NCBI GenBank assembly: GCA_036244855.1
Contig: BQKZ01000267.1
Span: 100,794-164,793 of the forward strand
Direction: 5' to 3'
DNA: 64,000 bases
Source of the DNA: Temnopleurus reevesii
Taxonomy: Eukaryota > Echinodermata > Echinoidea > Temnopleuroida > Temnopleuridae
Shown: piece by piece, positions 1 through 14,300 of the stretch
Layout: each line of letters starts with the position of its first letter
How positions within the stretch are numbered: position 1 is the first letter of the stretch
Notes under the pieces: generated by a model
Told to the model about the DNA's origin: nothing
What the model saw: the letters and a program-made list of their open reading frames with translations, nothing else
Database searches by the model: none
Made by a program: the position numbers and the translations under genes

Positions 1-1112
1 GAAAATTCATAAAATTAAATTCCGGATGGCAACCTTTTCCCTCTCAACAGCTTCAAAGGGCGATGACCATAATCATATAGGTTTGGCCCTTTTTCCTTTT
101 CATTTTTTCTTTCAGTTTTAAAGTGAAGCTTGAAAAGTGCTTATAATTTAAATGAAATTCCGAGCATCAGAGATCTCTATAAGAAAGTGACCCCATGGTC
201 CCCGCATTAGTACCTTTGTCATGATGTAATTAGTTGTGAGAGTCTGTGTATACACGTGAATTCATGGGGAGGGGTTTGTATCGCGAAATCTTGTAACGGT
301 GACAAACTATTCTTGTTAAAGGGGCAACGAACTTCTTTTTTTTATTGTTGAAATTTACTGATTATCACAAGTTCTTGAGATCAATGCACAAAGCATCGAT
401 GACATGGCATATTAATGATTGAGTTCCTCTGTTGTACTCCTATATGTAATCAGGGGCAGCTCCCGTAAATTTGGAAGCTGTGTGAGAAGGGGGAATTTAT
501 TCTAATGAAGTTTGACGAACAATGAATTAAAAGGAACGATTTTCAACTAGTAAGCTTCAGAACAACGATTTAAGATTTCTTCTAAAATATCTACATACTT
601 CTGTGGGCGTATCCGGGTTTGACCGGGTGAGGGGGGTTGCGGTGGATTGATTGGTGGTGTTACCCGGAAGAATGAGCACAGCCCCCCAACAAAAACCCCT
701 TCCGAACAACAACATAAAATCAACACAAAATTTGTCTTCCAACTGCCCAACGAGAGCCCCCGTTGGCATTAACACCTCGTTCCACATATCTGGGATCTAG
801 CCCCCTCCCCCAAATCGCATAGATTTTCCCTCATTCTATTTTTCTTCACAATTCCAAAAATGCTATAAATGTGGAGCGATCTTTGATCTATAACATTCGA
901 AATAAAAGGATTTTATGAAGAATTGAAAATTATGACCAAAATAAACTTTATCAATACCCATCACATTGACTTTCCAGGTTACATATCAGTCGGTATAACC
1001 GGGTCAACGACCATTACAGAGTGAACAGTAGTAGAATTATTCGTCGAAACGATCAGAAAATCTTGTTTTAATCTTCTTTTCTTCCCTTTCTATCTCTTTT
1101 AATAATCGAAAT

Positions 1113-1143
<31 letters not shown>

Positions 1144-1600
1144 GACACTTTCATAGTTTTTTTTTCATCCTTATCTTGGGATAATTAAATTCCTGTTGAG
1201 ATTAGTCCCGATGACGTGCTATTGTAGTTTCGACATCCAGTGATTAAGTTGGGTTTTTTTTTTTTTTATTTAGAGATGTAAAATCTATGTGACAGCCACT
1301 TATCACAAAATACATGTCAGAGGACAAAAGAAACAAGAGAATCTCACGAATAATGTGGGTAAATCATACTTAAAAGAATGATTACTTGATTAGAAAAAAA
1401 TAATGGCAATTTTATGCCTATTTCATGTATTTGATTCATGATTTGAATCTTACAATTGCATAAATCAATCATAAACAATATGTATGAAACAGTCTAGTCG
1501 CATTGCATTATCATGAACCAAGATAAAACAAATATCAGATCCTATGATGAATTAGTAAATATTGAATACATAAGGAAAGAGATAAAACGATCTTCATATT
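1..1600. other. Upstream flank, no supported gene
   Basis: AT-rich sequence with a somewhat GC-richer patch at about 600-830 containing C-runs and G-runs. Two overlapping minus-strand open frames fall in that patch (about 547-787), but neither shows a recognisable domain, so they are not called. A CT microsatellite lies at 1117-1143 and a poly-T run near 1254-1267. Confidence 0.6.
1117..1143. repeat. (CT)n microsatellite
   Basis: An uninterrupted CT dinucleotide run about 0.5 kb upstream of the candidate promoter. Such tracts can position nucleosomes or bind GAGA-type factors, but nothing here shows function. Confidence 0.9.
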
Positions 1601-1648
1601 CAATACATACTGATATGATTAATTGATTCACATCGAGAAGAAAAGATC

Positions 1649-1820
1649 TATAAATCTCTCTCTAAAACTTCGTATCGAAGTTGTAAACTTGCTGAAGCTA
1701 AATAGAAGTGAGTTCCTGATTGGTCGACCGTGCAGAGAGAGGTGTGGTTTCGAGTGCTCTCGGAGCCGCGCGAAATTTTTGATTGGCACTGTGAGCGGCA
1801 CAGTTGTAGCCCCGCCCACA
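1649..1820 (+). promoter_or_regulatory. Candidate core promoter of the SOSTDC1-like gene
   Basis: This GC-richer patch contains TATAAA at 1649-1654, inverted CCAAT boxes (ATTGG) at 1719-1723 and 1782-1786, an E2F-like GCGCGAAA at 1768-1775 and a GC box CCCCGCCCAC at 1810-1819. Their clustering 300-470 bp before the start codon fits a CCAAT/Sp-type promoter with transcription starting downstream of about 1830, giving a leader of at most about 290 bases. If instead the TATAAA is used, the start would be near 1680. I cannot choose between these from sequence alone; start-site mapping would settle it. Confidence 0.4.
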
Positions 1821-2121
1821 TCAAACACTGATTTTTCTTTTCTTTATTTTTCTTTGCCAATTGTAATTTGCTCGAGCGAGAGATACGCATGCTTCAGTTG
1901 CACATTGCAAACGCTGCTGTGAGTTAACATGTTACACGACTGTGGAATCTAATACTTGCAAATCCTTATTTGGAACTACATGTGAAATTTACAAATCTGT
2001 GATATTTTGGAGCTATGATGGTAGATTACCGTGGACAATTTGCTTCGATGTGATCGTTTGAAACTTGTAAAATTTGTTGCCACGCCGTGCGTGAACAATC
2101 GCCAATGTTCGCGTATCCAAA

Positions 2122-2365
2122 ATGCGTTCCCCACTGGAAGTATGGATGTTAGTTTGGATGCTCTGGTCCCAGATTTTGCTGAGCGTTGTTGGAGTGTATG
2201 TAGTGGAGGATCCAGTGCCCCTCATCGAAGAAGCAAGCAGGGATAATTTGGAAGATACTTCAAGAACTGCTTTTGATGCAGAACCTTCTGATAATAGAGG
2301 AATCACTGAAACTAACGAAAGAATGGATAATATTGAAGGGCCTATTAGCGGCATCATCACAAGAG
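2122..2365 (+). CDS. SOSTDC1: Coding exon 1 of the SOSTDC1-like gene (signal peptide and N-terminal linker)
   Basis: The exon encodes residues 1-81 plus the first base of codon 82. The ATG at 2122 has A at -3, and an in-frame TGA at 2092-2094 closes the frame upstream, so it is the first in-frame Met. Residues 1-6 form a short n-region, about 7-23 a hydrophobic core rich in Trp, Leu, Val and Met, and cleavage is plausible around residues 24-28 (by eye). The rest is acidic, with many Glu and Asp, no cysteine and no recognised domain. This is expected: the family's N-terminal arm is disordered and poorly conserved, so the exon is identified by its signal peptide, its donor (AAGAG/GTGAGT at 2366) and a phase compatible with exon 2. 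A transcript joining it to exon 2 would be decisive. Confidence 0.82.
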
Positions 2366-5300
2366 GTGAGTTTGAGAAAGAAAAACAATTAAAAAGATGA
2401 AACCTTTGATCAGAAATCGTTTAAGTTTCATAGGTTTCGAGAATATGATTGAGGTTTCAATAATTGGGTTACAGAATTGTAATCAGCGGAACTAGTCAAC
2501 ATGGCTCGCGGAGATTAGGCGCACCGCACAGACGATGTGTTGCACTGCCAAGCTGGAGCGCAATCGTCGTTCACCCAAGGACCAATTGCCGGGATTTTCT
2601 TTTCTTTTTTTCTTTTTTGAAGGGGCTTCGCTTCATAAAAAATGAAACGCAGTGCAAGGCTGTAGATACGATGTTCATACTTCTAAAACCGTACACTTAC
2701 ACCCTGTGGGCATGTAAACAAAGACCAATCCATTGAAGGGTATTCTCATCGCGTATTCAGAAGCCTTTCAAACACCACTCTTTTCAAATAAAAGTTAAAG
2801 AGAAGAAGAGAGGAGGGGAGAAGAAGGGGGGGGGGGGGGGGGTTCTACAAAACCATCATCTCCTTTTCTTCTCTTTGATCCATTAACTGTTCTACTTCAC
2901 AGCACAACATTGCATTGGGTGTGTGAGATTTCAAGCTTCCCTGTAGTGAGGGATTCAACAAGAAGTGCATGCTTGAATCTCTGTACTACAAAGATCTATC
3001 ACAGAGAGAATACATTTAGGTCAAATTGTTAGCAGAAAATTGTAGAATGAAACTGAATCAATACAGTTAGGTTTCTGAAAGACAATTTGCTTTGATTTAA
3101 TTTACATAATCAATGTAGAGTAAAGACACTTTTATTTCACCTATATCTGGTGGCAGCAGTGGGATAGACATTACTTGTTTTGAACATTTATTGATTTTTA
3201 CAGCCCTACATCAACAATTTCTTCATTTCAATATAAATAGTACCTTGGTTTAGGTCTAAAGGCGTAAATATTCAGAATTGAATGAGAAACGCCTTTAAAT
3301 ATAAATTCATCATCATCATCTATTTGTTTTCTCCTTAGTGAGTTTTATCATTCTCCATTGTATTTGTATCTGATTTTGACACTAAATATGCATATTTCGA
3401 GATGAGGAATGAAATATCAATGACTATATGAAATCAGGGAACTCAAGGGTGATTACAATCCAAGTGGAATGTTATGCTGCAATGCATAAGACCTTATTAC
3501 AAGGTTTGTTCTAATTAAGTCTGCACGTAGGCCCACAAATCAAAAGAACAGTTAAAACTATGCCATATTTTATAAATTTTCTGTGAAATATGATACCAAT
3601 TAGAATAAACTAGAGTCCTTTATTGAGGTTTGAAGCTCAACGTTAGAATAAGACTGCTTGTGCTATTAAAACCACATCAATTTTTCACTGTGTTTGAAAT
3701 TTTGATTTAAATGAGTTTGTGATTTTATCTTCAAAATGACAAGATGTGTGGATTATTTTTCTCTTAGTCAAAGCACAGCAAAGTTTTAAAATTTTACTTT
3801 CTTCAGTCTTGTCTCTCTTTTAAAAGAAGAAAAAGTGCAAACTGAATGAGTACTGGTCTCATTCAACAAGCAAAGGAAAAAAAGAAAGGTATCAAGCATG
3901 AGGGAGAGAAAGAAAGCAACATGAATAAAGAGGGGGAGCAGAGGGATAAAATGGGTGAGCATTTAACCCTGCATATCCTTAGTATAGAGAGCTATATTTT
4001 CTTTCAAGACTACACAAAATACACAATACCTATTGAAACTCAAACAGATCCAAAGTCTTTTGTAAAGAGTAAGATCGCTGTGGCATGTTAACTGTTGGCA
4101 AGGCCCCAGGGTTCCCACTATGAACAGAACTGAAGTTAGCTCGTTTAGAAACGATGATTATATGCTTTCTAGTAAATCCTCATTTTTTCTTTCAATGCAT
4201 TTTCCTGTGCTTATAATTTAGCTGCTTGAATATTCTTAAATTGGGGTTTAGATTTTCTTTGGTGAATTTATGAAAATATAACTTATTTGGCGCTGTGCAT
4301 GGGGATAAAATAACCTTTGGAAATAATAAAAAAATATAAACCTGGGTCAAACGTTAACAAGTTTAGTGATCTGTCTAGACACTGTCTTCAAATGCATTGT
4401 GTAAAGCACCAAAGTTTTCAATGCCTAAAATGTATGTTTGCTGTCCTGCTCAAATGTAGACCAAGCTGTAATAATCTGTTACTTGTGATATCTAAAATGT
4501 TAATACCAACAACCTTTTTCAAGTGTCAATAGTTTGCAATTAAAATGATCAAGATTAAATTACTTGATGTCTCAACTGACTTTCAAATGCCTATAAACTC
4601 CATGAAAAATTGTTAATATTTTAAATTTCTTAAAATAATAGTGAATTGAGAATGGATTTTACTGTTACAAAATATTTTGGATATAGTAGTCTCTTCAGTT
4701 ATTGATTCAGGTAGACCCAGCTATACATACATTCCTGATGAATAATTGTTCTGGAATTCAGGGATTCGTTTACATTTTACAGGATTCTTCGGTGTAAAGT
4801 CACAACCCGCAATATTTGTTCTGTTTTCTTTGCGATGTTCTTTTTAGCTCTTTCTCTATATTGATTCTCTTCACTAACACCAGCAAGGCCAAGCTATTCT
4901 AATCCTGTTAATCAAACTGTAATAAACCCAATGTTTGTCTTTGTGTTATCTAAATGCAATCCTTAATGAGACCTCCTTTGAGTTTACATGGCAAACTGTA
5001 CTCAGAATATGGGCATCATGATATATTGGTCAGTATATGGTTCTTTTTATTTATCTAGCGTCTGGTATTTTATTTTTGTTTTGAAAGCATGTCAATACTT
5101 CTAAAGTAGTTATTATTATGTCAAAATAGATCACCCGAAATTTGACAATATTATGATATTGAAACCTAAAGGCTGCAGCTCTCCAACTCTTGATGCAGGT
5201 CTTATTCTCATGATTATGCATGTTTTTTTTAAATTAATTTGATGTAAGATTATGTAGATTTGTAATATATTTCCACACATGTAGACAACCATTCAATGTT

Positions 5301-8300
5301 TTGGATGAAAATATATGGTGCAGAACTTGTCTTTTCCGGATCAGGCTTCTGAGTGTGCTTATTGTACATTTGAGCTGCAAGTTAAATTTAATTTGATATA
5401 ATTCCTGAAGATGACTTTGAAAAAAAAGAAGCCTGCACCTTTATACCCTTAAATATTTGGATTCTCATTTTCTCTTTAAAATTTACTTCTGTTTAGTATT
5501 GGGTCACATTTCTCTCTTCTTTTTCATTGGCAAAATGTCACAATCTATCTGCAAAATGTCACAATCTATCTGCAATTTTTTCCAGTTGAAGAAATGTTGA
5601 AGAGAAAACCAACAGCCACAAAAATGTGTATTGTCACAGGTCTGTTAAATGTACATGTGTACAGTCATATTCCCACTTGAATCAAAGGAATGCAATTTTG
5701 AAATTATTTTTTTTCAATTTTTGCAGATGTGATTTGTTCATCCTGCTCAGAAGTAAAGCAGATCAAACACGGCTCTAATCCAGTCAGTTCAGTTCAGCAG
5801 GTGTGCAGGTCATCTTCTTTGTACTCTCAATTATTTGAATATTTGCTGTTTAGCATGCTATTTTAGGTGCATTGTTTGGCCAAACCTAACAATGCTTTCT
5901 TGAGTTAAGTCAATCAGAGGGGAGAATTTGACAAGTGTTAGGTTGAGTTTGCTCTCTATTCTGCACTGTTTTCATTTCACATACTTCATCATAGAATCAC
6001 ATTCATTGAAAATATGTCACATCTTTTGAAAACTTGGCACAAATTTATGAAACTATGATGTGAAAATGTGTCATTTGAAGGAAAGTAATAAATACAATAT
6101 TCAGCTACCCCTTTCTAATTTGCTTTGGGGTTGTTTTGAAGACTATGTCACAAGTCTTGGTCATAGGAATTTTAAATTGTCAAAAGTGCGAACATGTATT
6201 TTGCTTGGAATAAAACATTGTAATAAGTTCTTGGATTTTATTGCATTAAAAATTTACCTAGTTTCAGTATGGATATTGCATCATCTTATTGAGGCAACTG
6301 GATCTTGAGCCGTTCAGTGAAAAGGAATTTCATTTATATAGACTTCATTTCAATTAATGCATTTGCACAGGTTAATAAAACTGACTTCTGACTTTCAAAA
6401 AGGCTTTAAATAATTGTCCAACGCCGTATATGTCTCTAACTAAGATTTTCAGTACATTTTTTGAAAGGGGACAATCGTTGCACAAGGTAGTCTGTTCCAG
6501 ACACGAGTTTATACATATATGCAATGTGGCTGTCATCTTCAATATGTAGTCCATGTGAGGTCCGTGTGAGAATCTGTGCCTATGCATCGAATAATGGTTA
6601 CTTTTTAAGGCCTTTTCTGCATTTATCTATACCCATTCATCATTTGATACCGAAGGTCATTGTTCTATGCTAGTATTGTGTTTCATTCATATGACCTGTG
6701 CTAAAAAATAAGAGGGAACAACGCTGAGAGGTGGGCATGACTCGTTATCAAAACCACAATAGAAACGGCAGAATTATCACGAAGCAGAGCCACTTTTTTT
6801 TGCTTTGAGGAGTCTCCCAGCTAGACAGTAACACAGTAGATTCAGAGTTATTCTTGAGCAAAAAATACAAAGACTATATAATTAACATATGTACCAAAAT
6901 AGACTGGATTACATGATCTTATAGACAGGTCTGTTTGAAGCCTAATCAGCATAGCAACACATTTATTATAATATAAGTGCAATTTTAGCCCTTTGTAACA
7001 AGTCGGTATCTCCTTTGGTAACGGAACTAGATTAATATCATAATTTTAAACCTTAAATATTCACCATCAGGTGTAAATTTACATAATCATAGCTACCCTT
7101 GTTTTGTTTTCCTCTCAAAGTGTCAAGCACATTACCAACCCCTTATCAATGATATGTATTTTCTGATTTCAGCTTATTTTTCCACCTGTACAATTTAAAT
7201 GAAGCATTGTGTGAGAAATCTTAGGATAAAAAATGGTATAAAAAGAAAAAAGTTCAATCATGATTTGATAATATGGGGATCCATTTTTGTGCAGGCCAAA
7301 TACATATAGATGCAGTGGTTATGCTTCCATGGCATGATAATAAACATATTCATCAAGAAATTATTTGATATTTGGATATCTCTTAGTTCCGGTAATTAAT
7401 TCTGGTCCAGTAGAGAAATATATCCTGGCATCAATTCTTATATAAATATAAAAGTCTCGAGAAAATGGCCTACAGATGGAAAACGTACAGGGGTCAAACT
7501 CTTGAACAAGTTGACTATTCCATGTATCCATTTCCTGGCAGGTCTTTGTATGGTTAGTCTTACAAGACTTAATGTCGATCTGGGAGTATTGGTTTTCATG
7601 AATTGTGTCAACATATAAGGGAAGGCCAGTGCTGTAATACTGGAAGCTTTATATAGTCAAATGACCCCACAATCAAACATAGTGCTTTTCTAATTACTAG
7701 CTGTTAAATTTCCCCCTTTTTCTCTCCACCATCTTTTGAATAGATCCCTCTGCTGCAATGAGCTTGCAATTAAAAAAAGAAGACCGAAAAAAGAAGGGGG
7801 AAAAGTATTAAAGGACTGAGATTGAAAAGTCTCCATACTGTAATACCAGCCCCAGGCTACAGTAGCCAATTCATTGAAACATGGAAATTGCTTCTAAATA
7901 ACCGTGAATTTCAGACAACCGCAGAGACTTGACGCACAATAGGGTGCAGTGTAAAATGGGGTCTAGTGTCATTGTATGGTTCCACATGCTACCCCCTTAA
8001 ATCAATTAACGCTATTTGAGCATAAGCATAGTTATGGTTAGAAAATATGCAGGCTACAGGTTCATTTATGCGCTTTTATTTATGCGCAAGCATGTACCCA
8101 ACTCCATTCTCTAGACTAATACAGTATACAAATTGTACAAATTATATTTCAGTTTCAACTAAGGCTGTGAATCAGTGAATTATCGTATTCATATTCTGAA
8201 ACTTTTCCCAAATGGTTCTCCTATTTATAAGTGAGGTGAAAAAACAAAATCATCAAAGAAAATAGAATTGACGGTTTGGTGTCTAGTTTCATAGAGTATT

Positions 8301-11300
8301 GTATTTGTTCCTTGTATTTCTTTCATTTAAGCAAATCATAATATTCTGCCAAATTGTACAGGAACAATTTTATGTGTTAATTTGATTGGACCTACCCCAT
8401 GTGTCAGGGCATACAAACCCACTTGACAGCACAAGTTCCTTTTTACTGACAGTTAAAATAAATTATTGATCATCTTGATTCAGCGATGATTTTTTGTCAC
8501 ATCATATCTGCCTTACTTATAAGAATAGAACATGAACCTACACCACCTGCCAGTAGGCAAATTTTAAAATGTTTCCCTATCCTACCGTGATTTCCTATAG
8601 AGAGTATGACTTTGAATCCTATTTAATACTCTGAAGAAAGACCTGAGAAATTCAGCTTAGGGTCAATGGAATCTTGGTCAGTACTTTCTGAGTTTGACAC
8701 TCTTCCAAGGTTAAGTTCAAACCAAGGAACCCCTTCTCAGCCGCTCTGCAAAGTCTGCGTTGCGCCCATGCTGTTGCAACCGACCCCAACCAGAGAAACG
8801 TGCATGAACATCGACAGTGGCGATAGAGGAATTAATCGTGTGTTGTACAGGTTGGAGCGAATTTGGCTTGCCCCGCTCCGGTTGAAATGTATCCTTAGCC
8901 TCCCTAGTGGGCACAAATCTAAATTACAAGCACACAGGTGAAAGTGATCTGAGGAGGTGATATGCTTTCTCCTGGAGTCTCAAGCTATTTGGCATGGTAG
9001 AGATGTGTGAGTGACAGAGTTAGGTGACAAGTACCTAAATATTGAAAAGTTTCTTTTTTGTATGTCAGGTTGCCATGCTTTCTTACCATTCCCTTTTAAA
9101 ATAGGATAGCGCGCTAGCTTTGTGTTTTAAAGCCCATGTATAGTTTTGGTAAAGATTAAAGAAATGTGAATTTTGGGGATATATACCATGACATATTAGT
9201 TTGTATACACATTTCAAGATCATAGCATAATTTTCTACGAGCGAATTCTTATGAAAATTTGAATTTGACCGTTAAATCGTATTTAGCGCCCTCTCTTGGT
9301 TATAACATTATTTTGCTTTTTATTGGGCATATACAAAATTATTTCCAAGATTTAATTAAAGCATGCTAAAAAGGAATACATAAAGTATAAATTCTGAAAT
9401 TTTCATCCAATTCTGTCCATGAGACACTGTCCTTTATCAAGAAAGAAATTATTGAATTAGCGTCGGGGGCTACGACGCTAAAATATTTTCCACACTTTAG
9501 GTTATAACTTTTCTGAAACTTGTTAATTTTTCGTACAATCTTTTGTACAACATGTTCATGATATCATGTTTCTTTTTAAGTAGATTTGAAGACAAAATTT
9601 GGCGATAAAAATATTGGCTTTTACCAAAACTGTACTTGGGCTTTAAAACTAGTTCTAGACATGATATAACTATATTGATATTACATGGTAAGTGAATTGT
9701 GGTATTGTTAATTCTCTTATTGATTAGAAGACCAAGGTATTTTGTTTTGGTCTTTCATTTTGACCTCAAACAGTTTCATCCAAAGTTCATCAGATGAAAT
9801 CAATATTTTTTCAAATTATTTTCCAGTTGCTTTATGAAAAGAAATACTCTGTGTTTGATATATTGGCCCTTTCCAGCTAAGATTAAAGTTGATGATTTAT
9901 ACTCCTCTGAATGCTTTGTAAAGGAGGGGTATTGATTAGCAACTTTTTTTCATGATCTACTATAGAGGCTTTCCAATTGTTTGCGGTCTGTATATTTTGA
10001 AAAGGAATATAATTACTATCACAGGTCAGGTTTGTGGCATGTGTAGCTTTACACTTGTTTGAACCCTGCGTTCAGTCAAGTTCACTCTGCACTTGTTATC
10101 GTTTGGAGTCATTGATTTTGAAGTTGAATGAAACCGAATGGCTTTGACGAACCAAAGAATGATACCCACAGGTTCTTAATGGCTGATCTACATGTTGCTG
10201 GTTTGATATGTAATGTTATTGATACTTTGATTAATATCGACTAAATTACATTTAAACTTAAGCCTGCAATTAAGATTAGGCAGCAAGATTCAGTCCTTTG
10301 AAACTTGCGTGTGGTGAAAAATAAAAATAAAACAGCATGTAGACCAAATGCTCTCATTTGCTGGAAAATGTTAAAGCAAGTTCTTCCCACAATCCTGCAA
10401 AATTCTCTGCTCTGACATTTTAATCCAGGTGTATTCATAGAATCAGGCGTGAAAATTTATTGAAAATGGAGCAGATTTTTCATCTTTTAATGTTATGCCA
10501 GGGAGATATAGAGAGAAACAAATTTTCTGAGTTGTATCATGAGGATCCCTGCTCCCTGTGGCTTGTATTTTGATTGCGTGTACTTTTTTGTGTGCCAAGA
10601 GAAAGGACCAAAGTATCAAAATGGGCCACATTAGAGCCCAAATGGGAAAGCAAACAAAATACAAATTGACACGTTGATTTTGGTTCGACAGCTAGACCAC
10701 AGCAGGATCTCAGCATGTGAGGGATTGGGGGTGAGAGAAAGAAAGAGCGTGCGATCGTATCTGAGGGGTGACGTGACAATACTGCATGTGCACAGGTCGC
10801 GAGGGTGTACGACTATGATATTGAGATCTGTATTTGCAGTATGACTCATAAGACAAATACCTTTGAAAAGACTGAAGGTTTGGATGGAAAATAGAGAGTT
10901 GGAAAGAAGGGGAGAATGAGCAAGAGAAGGGAGAGAAATAAGAACAGTATGGAACAATAGAACGTTTCACGTTCATGACCCAGCAACTGAAAACCACTGA
11001 AGATTTTTTAAAATGGAGGGAACATAAGTAATTTGATGTGAAAGGCACTGAATGCCCCAAGGAGTTGTGCAAACAACAGGTCGTTCAAGTTTAACAGTTG
11101 GTCAGTTATAACTGCCAAGATTGTTCAAATACAGGTTTGGAGCGAATCAGCAAATTCTTTATTTTTTTTTGTTTGCAGAAAACTCAAACATGACTACCTA
11201 TCTAATCAGTCAAAGAAGAGTCTTTTGTTTTCCATCCCTCTTCAAAACTTTTCAATGTAAATCAATGATTGATGAGTTCCCTCTTCCCAGCCATTTATTT

Positions 11301-14300
11301 TGGTCCATGCCACCATTTACTCTCCTGAATTTCATTATACCTTACATTCTTGATGATGCCCAAGCAGCCATCCCACTGCTGCCACCATATTAAAAAGATG
11401 AACAAATATGTCAATTCTTCAGCTTGTGTTTATATGTATCCAGCTATTCATTTGCTGCTGTTGTATGAAGAGCATCTGTGATTGTAAGATGAATGATATC
11501 TTTAAGTAGCCATCCCACCGCTGCCACCAGTTTTAAATGTCCAGTGATTGTCAGGAAAGTGTGTTATCTTCAGAAGATATAGAATTACATAATTCTCTAA
11601 GGGTTGACATTGATATACATACTCATAACACTCACATGCAGACATTCCACATCTAAGAACATACAGAGTTTGTATTGTGGAGTCCATCCTGAAAAGGAGA
11701 GTTTATTTGTAGGGTGAAAATAACCAAGAAATTATCCCACCGCTGCCACCATATTGGGGACATAAGTAATAGATGAAAAATGTACATGTTAGTATCCAGC
11801 TCCTGCCTTCTTGTTCACATGATTTGTGATGAACTTAAAAACAAATTTCTAACTTTTGATCATTGTATAAGCTGCTATGCCACTGATGCCATCATTCTAA
11901 ATGTTTAGTGGTTGTAAGGGAAATGAATTGTATCTTCAGAAGATATTGAAGTAGAACCCTTTAAGGATTAGCAGTTACTTGCCATCTAAACTATTTAAAA
12001 TCCTTACTTTGCACACATGAACACACACGACGAACACACACAAACCAACATGTACAAACATAGAATATTAGGGTGATGACTTCCTGCTAGTAAGTTTCAA
12101 GTAGAGTTCTTGTTAGGTTAAAATGCTTTTGACCTATCCTCCTGCTGCCACCAATTTAAGAAGCTAAATAGTGATGAATTGAGGAATAGGAAACTTCTTC
12201 AAATGATATTTACATGAAAGTGACAGTCTAGCTGCTGCTGCTGTTTGAAAGTGATCAATGATTCTAAGCTGAATAAGAGTTCTCTCAGTTCTCAATGCTC
12301 AGTGATTGTCAGGTATGGATGTGTTATCTTCAGATGATGTAGAAGTAGAACTCTAGTGATGCAAGCCACCCAACCAAACTGTATCTTTGACACACCAGCC
12401 ACCCAACCAAACTGTATCTTTGACACACCAGCCACCAAATCTATTCAAAACACACAGATAAACTGACAGACACACAAGCAAACACACATACCCATATACC
12501 CCACACACCCACAAACTTGGAGGATATTAGTCTTCCTCATCTACCCTGCAATTAAGGTTGTCTTTTTCCTCGGAACAAGGAACTCCTCCCTTCTACACGT
12601 GCTGTTTGCGGCTTTTCTGATCAGGGCTGGCAGTCTTGGCATGAAGGGAAATCGGAGTCTTCCTGGAAGTGACGAGTGAAAAATTGGAAAGGATTCAGGT
12701 CTAGAGGACAAAGCAAGACAGCAGGATAAAAATAAAACAATTTACGGATGTCTCTGCTTTGTGTTGCGGCTCATTACCCAAGGGCTTAGTAAAGCGGTGG
12801 GACATGTGACAGAACCTAATCATACTCTGCGTCAAGCCCTTAGTTTATGAAAATTTGCTGTAAAATGCCAGAAATAGAACAGACCAAACCTTAATCCACT
12901 GTTAATCCAATCTAAAATCGACATGTGCTTGTTGGTTTCATGGCTTTTTTCATGTGAAAGGAGATATGCAATTACAGTTTTGGTAAACAGCTTCTGGCAT
13001 TGTTATTGATTGAAAATTATGCTTGCGTTTCATCGCTTGTGCCTTTTTTCTTGTCTTTAGAAGAATGTCCAGGTATACTGTAGATACAAAGGTACAGACC
13101 TTATTCTTTTGGTCTCAAGAATAGATGAGCATTTTGTCCTTCATCGATTATGATCGCTGTGGTGTTCTTGGTATCATATGTTTAATGATGACATTCTCCA
13201 ATTTTGAAGATTAGCTATTTAGATAAAAGTGTCATCACACTTTGTATCATGTCCATTTAATGTCAGAGATTTAATTTCTTTTATGGCACAGTGAATTTTC
13301 TTTAGCGTAAAAAAATGTTAAACTGTCATTGGGCATTGGTAAAATAAAACTACCCACATGTATGTAGTTGGTTAAGCTCATTGATTGAGCGACCTGCTAG
13401 AAATTTAGTTGCTGGTCAATAATTCTATACTGACATTATATATGTAGTCAAAAGAAAAATGATCCATCAGGGATAAGTATTATTGATGACATCGTGAGAT
13501 AAGTTATTTGATCGTGGCTGTACTTCTGTAGACACTTACTGCTCAGGTAATTCAAGCTTTATAATCATTTGGAGGGTTGGGTTAACATTAACACATGAGA
13601 TAGGATCATTCTCTTATGGCATTGATTCTTTGTTAATGAAATGAGAAAGGTCTCATGAACTGTGATCATAATGCACCATTGTAAGGATGTGTACCCGAAA
13701 TTGTACATTAAATCAATACAGGATTTAAACAAAATGCAATATCAGAGATCTAAAAGATTGGGACAACTTGGGGGTGAGGAAATCATATTATTAGCTTTTA
13801 GCAATTGAATGGTTTTTGCATCAATTGGGTAGATAGCAATTGAATAAATTCTGGTCTGTTGGCGTAAAGGTAAGAATTTATTCAATTAACAATTTAAATG
13901 ATTTATGAATAGGATGAATTTCTATTTTGCTGGAATGTTGGTATTTTCAAAATTACGTTGAGATTTCCCTCTTTATCAGACAATTTTGGTTTTTACACCA
14001 ATCCAATGACAATGTTTGCGAATTTAACTTTAATCCAATGTGGCTTCTTACAATGAAAACGCCATGGAAGTTAGAAAGTCAAATCATTTGAATCCCTAGA
14101 GAGTAAAGATGAAAGTTTAATAGAGATTGATGTACTTAATGGTTTCCAAGCAATTGAATTCCCTTTCAGAGCCTGACAGCAAGGCTGAGTAAATCACACC
14201 GTAAATTGCTGCCTATAATTATGGGGCATACATAATACAATTCCATGTCCTTATAATATCATCGCTGATGATCAAATGCAGATGTCTTAATGTGATTTAT

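Noticed and set aside
547..787. Two overlapping minus-strand open frames with a hydrophobic start and a proline-rich part
   Set aside because: They use different frames of the same GC-richer patch, show no domain, and have no splice or poly(A) context. Chance is the simplest reading.
2031..2246. An alternative plus-strand frame overlapping exon 1
   Set aside because: It starts at GTG, lacks a signal peptide and does not lead to the donor in a frame compatible with exon 2.
10443..11072. Four overlapping minus-strand open frames
   Set aside because: They overlap in different frames on a purine-rich strand with few stops on the complement; no domain is visible.
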